Source of the DNA: an uncultured Mesorhizobium sp.
GTDB taxonomy: Bacteria; Pseudomonadota; Alphaproteobacteria; Rhizobiales; Rhizobiaceae
Assembly (NCBI GenBank): GCA_950071955.1
Contig: CATMOC010000047.1
Location: forward strand, 1-12,798
Direction: 5' to 3'
Length of the DNA stretch: 12,798 nucleotides
The notes beneath the pieces are model-generated. The model saw only the letters and a list, made by a program, of their open reading frames with translations, did not search any database and was not told the origin of the DNA. Within the stretch, counting starts at the first letter, position 1; every line of letters begins with the position of its first letter. The position numbers and the translations under genes were made by a program. Of this stretch, positions 8,284-12,798 are shown piece by piece.

Positions 8284-9597
8284 ATGACGATGCAGGGTCA
8301 CAACGCATTGTCGGCGGCGCTCGCGGATGCGGTCGAGGCCTATCGGGCGGCCAATCCCGAGAGCCATGCGCGCCACGAAAGGGCGCGGCAGGTGATGCCG
8401 GGCGGCAATACGCGCACCGTGCTCTACTACACCCCCTTCCCGCTCACGATGATCTCGGGCACCGGCTGCCGCCTCAAGGACGCGGATGGCCACACCTATG
8501 TCGATTTCCTCGGCGAGTTTACGGCGGGTCTCTTTGGACATTCCGATCCCGTGATCGCGGAGGCCATCGGCCAGGCGGTCGCGAACGGCGTGAACCTCGG
8601 AAGCCACGGGCCACAGGAAGCGGCGTTCGCCGAGGCGATCACGGACCGCTTCCCGTCGATGGAACTGCTGCGCTTCACGAATTCGGGCACCGAGGCGAAC
8701 GTGCTGGCTCTGGCGCTCGCCAAGCACGCGACCGGGCGCGGCAAGGTGATGGTGTTCGAAGGCGCCTATCACGGGGGTACGCTGACGTTTCCCGCCTCCG
8801 AGGTCCCGGTCAACGTGCCGCACGACTATGTTTTCTCCCGTTTCAACGATGTCGAGGCGACGCGTCAGGCGATCCGGGACGCCGGTCCCGACCTCGCCTG
8901 CGTGATCGTCGAACCGATGATGGGCAGCGGCGGCTGCATTCCGGGCGACCCCGCCTTCCTCCGGATGCTGCGCGAGGAGACCGAGGCGGTCGGCGCCCTG
9001 CTCGTCTTCGACGAGGTGATGACGTCGCGGCTCTCCCCCGGCGGTTTGCAGTCCGAGCTCGGGATACGGCCTGACCTCACCACGCTCGGCAAGTACATCG
9101 GCGGCGGCATGTCCTTCGGCGCCTTCGGGGGACGCGCCGACGTGATGTCCCACTTCGATCCTTCGCGATCCGGCTCGCTTCCGCATGCCGGCACCTTCAA
9201 CAACAACGTCCTCACGATGGCCGCGGGCCTTGCCGGACTGACCAGGCGGCTGACGCCCTCTGCCATTCTTGAACTCAACGCCCGGGGCGAGGCGCTGCGG
9301 CGGCGGATCAACGCGGTTCTGTCCGAAGCCCGCGCCGGCCTGGTGGTCTCGGGGATCGGCTCGCTGATGAACATCCCCCCGCTTGGGACCGAGCCGAGAC
9401 GGCCGGCCGACCTCGCCGGAGCCGACCAGCGGATGCGCGACCTCGTCTTCTTCGATCTGCTCGAAGACGGGTTCTACACCGCACGGCGCGGGCTGATGGC
9501 GCTCAGCCTGCCGATCGGGGACGCGGAATGCGACGCGCTGGTCGCCGCGGTGGCGCGGCGCGCGCCACGCTGGGCGGCACTTCTGGGAAAAGACTGA
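8284..9597 (+). CDS. Class III PLP-dependent aminotransferase, HemL (glutamate-1-semialdehyde aminomutase)-like
   Basis: Cytosolic PLP enzyme of 437 aa. Visible features are PGGNTR near residue 39, the SGTEAN phosphate loop at 134-139, EGAYHGG at 159-165, the pyridine-N aspartate D243 in LLVFDEVMTSR, the PLP-binding lysine K270 in TTLGKYIGGG and GTFNNN at 303-308. The pattern is closest to glutamate-1-semialdehyde 2,1-aminomutase and its omega-aminotransferase relatives. Haem synthesis in alphaproteobacteria usually runs through 5-aminolevulinate synthase. With SDR and HyuAB neighbours as well, a catabolic transaminase or aminomutase is more likely than true HemL. ATG 8284 follows GAGG at an 8-nt spacing; the 5' extension from TTG 8254 has no support. 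It lies 25 bp before hyuA in the same operon. Amino donor and acceptor are unknown. Confidence 0.87.
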   Translation: MTMQGHNALSAALADAVEAYRAANPESHARHERARQVMPGGNTRTVLYYTPFPLTMISGTGCRLKDADGHTYVDFLGEFTAGLFGHSDPVIAEAIGQAVANGVNLGSHGPQEAAFAEAITDRFPSMELLRFTNSGTEANVLALALAKHATGRGKVMVFEGAYHGGTLTFPASEVPVNVPHDYVFSRFNDVEATRQAIRDAGPDLACVIVEPMMGSGGCIPGDPAFLRMLREETEAVGALLVFDEVMTSRLSPGGLQSELGIRPDLTTLGKYIGGGMSFGAFGGRADVMSHFDPSRSGSLPHAGTFNNNVLTMAAGLAGLTRRLTPSAILELNARGEALRRRINAVLSEARAGLVVSGIGSLMNIPPLGTEPRRPADLAGADQRMRDLVFFDLLEDGFYTARRGLMALSLPIGDAECDALVAAVARRAPRWAALLGKD

Positions 9598-9622
9598 CGA
9601 GGCATCGGGCTACGGGGGCGAC

Positions 9623-11692
9623 ATGCGATTTGCGGTTGATACGGGAGGCACGTTCACGGATCTGGTCGTCGAGGACGACAGCGGTCTCTGCCGCCTCTAC
9701 AAGGCCGCGACGACCCCGCACGATCCGGTTGCCGGCATGCTCGACGCGCTGACGGTGGCGGCGGAGGCGGCCGGCCGGTCTCTCCCGGATTTTCTCGCCG
9801 GCGGCAACACGCTGCTGCACGGCACGACCCATGCCATCAATGCGATCATCACCGGCAGGACCGCCCGGACCGCCCTGCTCACCACATCGGGGCATGGCGA
9901 CATCCTGGTGCTGCGCGAGGGCGGCCGTGCCGAGACGTTCAATTTCACGCACGAGTTCCCGGAACCGTACATCCCGCGAAGCCTGACCTTCGAGGTTCCC
10001 GAGCGGGTGATGGCCGACGGGTCGGTCCGCCTGGCGCTGGACGAAAAGGCCGTGCTGGAACAGATCGAACGACTGAAGGAAAATGCGGTCGAGGCGGTCG
10101 CCGTCTGCCTTCTTTGGTCCATCGTCAACCCCGCGCACGAACTACGGATCGGCGAACTCCTCGCCGAGCACCTTCCGGGCATCCCCTTCACGCTGTCGCA
10201 CAAGCTCAACCCGGCCGTCCGGGAATTCCGCCGCGCGTCGTCCGCGGCGGTCGACGCATCGCTGAAGCCGATGATCGCCCGCTACATGAGCGACCTGGAA
10301 AGGCGGTTGCGCGAGGCGGGCTTCAGCGGTCGGGTGCTGATCGTCACCTCGCAGGCGGGCGTCATCGACGCCGCGGATGCCGCGCAGGCACCGATCCACA
10401 TCGTGAACTCCGGCCCATCCATGGCGCCGATCGCCGGCCGTCATTACGCCGCCATCGACAGTTCGGCCGAGGACGCGATCATCGCGGATACCGGCGGCAC
10501 AACCTACGATGTGTCGATCGTGCGCAAAGGCAACATCCCGACCACGCGCGAAACATGGATCGGACCGCAATATCGCGGCATCATGCTCGGGTTCCCCTGG
10601 GTGGACGTCAAGAGCGTGGGTGCCGGCGGCGGATCGATCGCCTCGATCGACAGCGGCGGCCTGCTGCGGGTCGGCCCGGCGAGCGCCGGCGCCGTTCCGG
10701 GACCCGCTGCCTACGGCCGCGGGGGCACGCATGCCACGGTGACCGACGCGGCCGTCGTTCTCGGCCACATCGATCCGGCATACTTCCTCGGCGGCGCGAT
10801 GACGCTCGACCCGGACGCGGCCCGCGAAGCGGTCGCGCGCGACGTCGCCAGGCCAGGCAAGCTCCCGGTCGCCGAGGCCGCGGACGCGATCCTGACCATT
10901 GCGACCGAGAACATGGTGCAGGCCATCCTGGACATCACCGTCAAGCAGGGGATCGACCCGCGCAACGCGGTGCTCATCGGCGGCGGCGGTGCGGCTGGTC
11001 TCAACTCGGTGCGGATCGCGCGACGCCTCGGCTGCCGGACGCTGATCATTCCCGAGACCGGCCCTGCCCTTTCGGCGGCGGGTGCGCTGATGTCGGAACT
11101 GAAGGCGGAGTACCACGCCGCGCAGGTCGCCCATACCGACAGTTTCGACCACGACGCGGTCAACGCGACGCTGGCCGCGCTGGCGCGGAAGGCACAGGAC
11201 TTCGCCGCCGGGCCGGGGGCCGGCGCGATCGAGACCACGATCACCTTCAAGGCCGACGCGCGCTACGCGACCGAGGTCTGGGAGATCGAGGTGCCGCTGC
11301 GCGACGGCAAGATCGCCGACGCCGGCGCGCTGTCGGAGTTCGTCGAGGATTTCCACCGCACGCACGAGATGCTGTTCTCGTTCCGCGACGAAGGCTCCTT
11401 CATCGAGGTCGTCGGCTGGACGGCCTCGGTTACATGCCGGCTGTCCGAAAGGAAGGACCTGCGTCTCGCCTCGCCCGCCGGCATCAAGGAAAAATGGGTC
11501 CGCAACGCCTGGTTCGCGGGCATCGGGTGGGCGGAGACCGCCGTTTACCGCTTCGAGGCATTGAAGGCGGGCGAACGGATCGATGGTCCGGCCATCGTGG
11601 AGAACGACTACACGACGGTCATCGTCGACCCGGGCGCGAGCGCCGAGAGGCGACCGTCGGGAAGTCTCGTCATCGACGTCGGCCAGCAGTGA
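9623..11692 (+). CDS. hyuA: Hydantoinase/oxoprolinase family protein, HyuA (N-methylhydantoinase A) type subunit
   Basis: ATP-binding subunit of the hydantoinase/oxoprolinase/acetone-carboxylase superfamily, 689 aa, the usual length. Members use ATP to hydrolyse cyclic amides such as hydantoins, 5-oxoproline and caprolactam, or to activate ketones for carboxylation. Sequence marks of the ASKHA fold are phosphate loop 1 DTGGTFTD at residues 6-13, phosphate loop 2 DTGGTTYDVSIV from 289, SVGAGGGSIA at 331-340, GPASAGAVPGPAAYG from 351 and the adenosine motif IGGGGAAG from 452. Domain order is the N-terminal Hydant_A_N part (to about 180), Hydantoinase_A (about 200-490) and the C-terminal part (to about 685). 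GGGGGC precedes ATG 9623. It sits between the aminotransferase gene (25 bp) and hyuB (10 bp), so the A and B subunits are made together. Hydrolase versus carboxylase activity cannot be decided here. Confidence 0.92.
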   Translation: MRFAVDTGGTFTDLVVEDDSGLCRLYKAATTPHDPVAGMLDALTVAAEAAGRSLPDFLAGGNTLLHGTTHAINAIITGRTARTALLTTSGHGDILVLREGGRAETFNFTHEFPEPYIPRSLTFEVPERVMADGSVRLALDEKAVLEQIERLKENAVEAVAVCLLWSIVNPAHELRIGELLAEHLPGIPFTLSHKLNPAVREFRRASSAAVDASLKPMIARYMSDLERRLREAGFSGRVLIVTSQAGVIDAADAAQAPIHIVNSGPSMAPIAGRHYAAIDSSAEDAIIADTGGTTYDVSIVRKGNIPTTRETWIGPQYRGIMLGFPWVDVKSVGAGGGSIASIDSGGLLRVGPASAGAVPGPAAYGRGGTHATVTDAAVVLGHIDPAYFLGGAMTLDPDAAREAVARDVARPGKLPVAEAADAILTIATENMVQAILDITVKQGIDPRNAVLIGGGGAAGLNSVRIARRLGCRTLIIPETGPALSAAGALMSELKAEYHAAQVAHTDSFDHDAVNATLAALARKAQDFAAGPGAGAIETTITFKADARYATEVWEIEVPLRDGKIADAGALSEFVEDFHRTHEMLFSFRDEGSFIEVVGWTASVTCRLSERKDLRLASPAGIKEKWVRNAWFAGIGWAETAVYRFEALKAGERIDGPAIVENDYTTVIVDPGASAERRPSGSLVIDVGQQ

Positions 11693-11702
11693 GGAGACGA
11701 CC

Positions 11703-12798
11703 ATGGATCTCGTGACACTCGCACTGTTGAACAACCGCTTCGAAGGCGTCGCCCGCAAGATGGCGAACACGCTGCTCAGGACCGGGCGCTCCGGCGTGCT
11801 CAACATCGCGCGCGACTTCTCCTGCTGCATCGTGACCGCCGACGCGGAACTCCTGGTCGCCAACGAGGGCCTGCCCATCCACGTTCTGTCCGGACCGGAC
11901 ATCATGGCCAGGATCATGAAGGAATACTGCCCCGACCTCAAAGCCGGGGACGCCTTCATCAACAATTCGCCCTATCACGGCTGCAGCCACGCGGCCGATC
12001 ACACGATCCTGGTGCCGATCGTCGACGACGAGGGGCGCCACCGGTTCACTGTGCTGGCGAAGGCCCACCAGGCCGACATCGGCAACTCGATCCCCACCAC
12101 CTATCACGGCGCGGCCCGCGACGTTTACGAGGAAGGCGCGCTGATCTTCCCGTCGGTGCGGGTGCAGGAGAACTACCGCACCAACCAGGATTTCGTCCGC
12201 ATGTGCCGCATGCGCATCCGCGTCCCGGACCAGTGGTGGGGGGATTTCCTCGCGGCGCTCGGGGCCGCGCGCATCGGCGAACAGGAGATCCGAGCGATGG
12301 CGGCCGAAGTCGGCTGGGACGCGCTCGAAGCCTTCAGCCGCGAATGGCTCGACTATTCCGAAAAGCGCATGATCGAGGCGGTGCGTGCGCTGCCGAGCGG
12401 CCGCGCGACCCGCGTCAGCCGGCATGATCCGTTCCCCGGCACGCCGGAGGACGGCATCCCGGTCACGGTGCATGTCGGCATCGACGCCGAAGCGGCGCGC
12501 ATTTCGGTCGACCTGACCGAGAACATGGATTGCCTGCCCTGCGGCCTCAACCTGTCAGAAGCCTGCACGCGTACGGCCGCCATGGTCGGCATCTTCAATT
12601 CCATCGACCACACTGTGCCGAAGAACGCCGGCAGTTTCAGGCGCATCGACCTGCACCTTCGGGACAACTGCGTGGTCGGGGTGCCCCGCCATCCGACCTC
12701 CTGCTCGGTGGCCACCACCAACGTGGCGGACCGCGTCGCGAACCCGGTCCAGTGCGCCATCGCGGAGATCGCGGAAGGCAAGGGTATGGCCGAATGCG
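11703..12798 (+). CDS. hyuB: Hydantoinase B/oxoprolinase family subunit (HyuB type), C-terminus cut by window edge
   Basis: Partner subunit of HyuA; 365 residues are visible of the roughly 520-580 usual for the family. The N-terminus is typical (VTLALLNNRFEGVARKMANTLLRTGRS, then LNIARDFSCCIVTADAELLVANEG). In the metal-site region the common NDPYxGGTHLPD is NSPYHGCSHAAD (residues 88-99; Asp to Ser at 89, His96 and Asp99 kept). The common AHHADIGG is AHQADIGN (residues 121-128; second His replaced by Gln123). ENMDCLPCGLN lies around residues 277-287. GAGGAGA stands before ATG 11703. The stop-to-start distance from hyuA is 10 bp, so translation is probably coupled. Its divergent motifs place it in a side branch whose substrate is not known to me; family membership is nevertheless clear. 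Confidence 0.9.
   Translation, partial: MDLVTLALLNNRFEGVARKMANTLLRTGRSGVLNIARDFSCCIVTADAELLVANEGLPIHVLSGPDIMARIMKEYCPDLKAGDAFINNSPYHGCSHAADHTILVPIVDDEGRHRFTVLAKAHQADIGNSIPTTYHGAARDVYEEGALIFPSVRVQENYRTNQDFVRMCRMRIRVPDQWWGDFLAALGAARIGEQEIRAMAAEVGWDALEAFSREWLDYSEKRMIEAVRALPSGRATRVSRHDPFPGTPEDGIPVTVHVGIDAEAARISVDLTENMDCLPCGLNLSEACTRTAAMVGIFNSIDHTVPKNAGSFRRIDLHLRDNCVVGVPRHPTSCSVATTNVADRVANPVQCAIAEIAEGKGMAEC

Noticed and set aside
8245..9186. 313-codon minus-strand open frame opposite the aminotransferase
   Set aside because: It lies opposite a PLP enzyme with intact catalytic residues and has no recognisable domain.
10142..11965. 607-codon open frame on the minus strand opposite hyuA, with a 533-codon plus-strand frame at 10114-11715
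   Set aside because: Both are shadows of hyuA. They are rich in Arg, Gly and Asp, match no family, and overlap a gene with clear ASKHA motifs.

Overview
The window is about 12.8 kb of GC-rich DNA (roughly 65% by eye). Third-codon-position GC is high and long spurious ORFs lie opposite every real gene. Gene content and protein style point to an alphaproteobacterium, probably Hyphomicrobiales/Rhizobiales: a Tat-exported polyamine-type binding protein, two GntR/FCD regulators, an NnrR-like Crp/Fnr protein beside a DUF1858 protein, and a HyuA/HyuB catabolic operon. This assignment is inference; no rRNA or species marker is present. I see no tRNA, rRNA, CRISPR array, insertion sequence or phage gene.

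Left part (1-3277): a leftward ABC importer module of the spermidine/putrescine type (ATPase, then a Tat-signal binding protein cut by the window edge; permeases would be expected further left). It is transcribed divergently from a GntR/FCD regulator. The 262-bp gap between them carries a strong palindrome of the GntR/FCD operator type and a second related site 23 bp away.

Middle part (3395-6367): a small DUF1858 redox-disulfide protein faces a convergent Crp/Fnr regulator of the NnrR/DNR type. Both genes have TTG-N8-CAA boxes of Crp/Fnr geometry upstream, which suggests a self-contained regulon responding to nitric oxide or redox state. Next is recQ, a full-length DNA helicase that starts at a TTG codon.

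Right part (6533-12798): a leftward GntR/FCD regulator diverges from a rightward, closely spaced operon. The operon encodes a short-chain dehydrogenase, a class III aminotransferase resembling glutamate-1-semialdehyde aminomutase, an ATP-dependent HyuA-type subunit and a HyuB-type subunit (cut by the right edge). Together they look like a regulated catabolic pathway in which an amine or amino-ketone is transaminated, oxidised or reduced, and processed by an ATP-dependent hydrolase or carboxylase. The substrate cannot be read from the sequence. The HyuB subunit departs from the usual metal-site motifs, and this operon is the best candidate for an undescribed function in the window.
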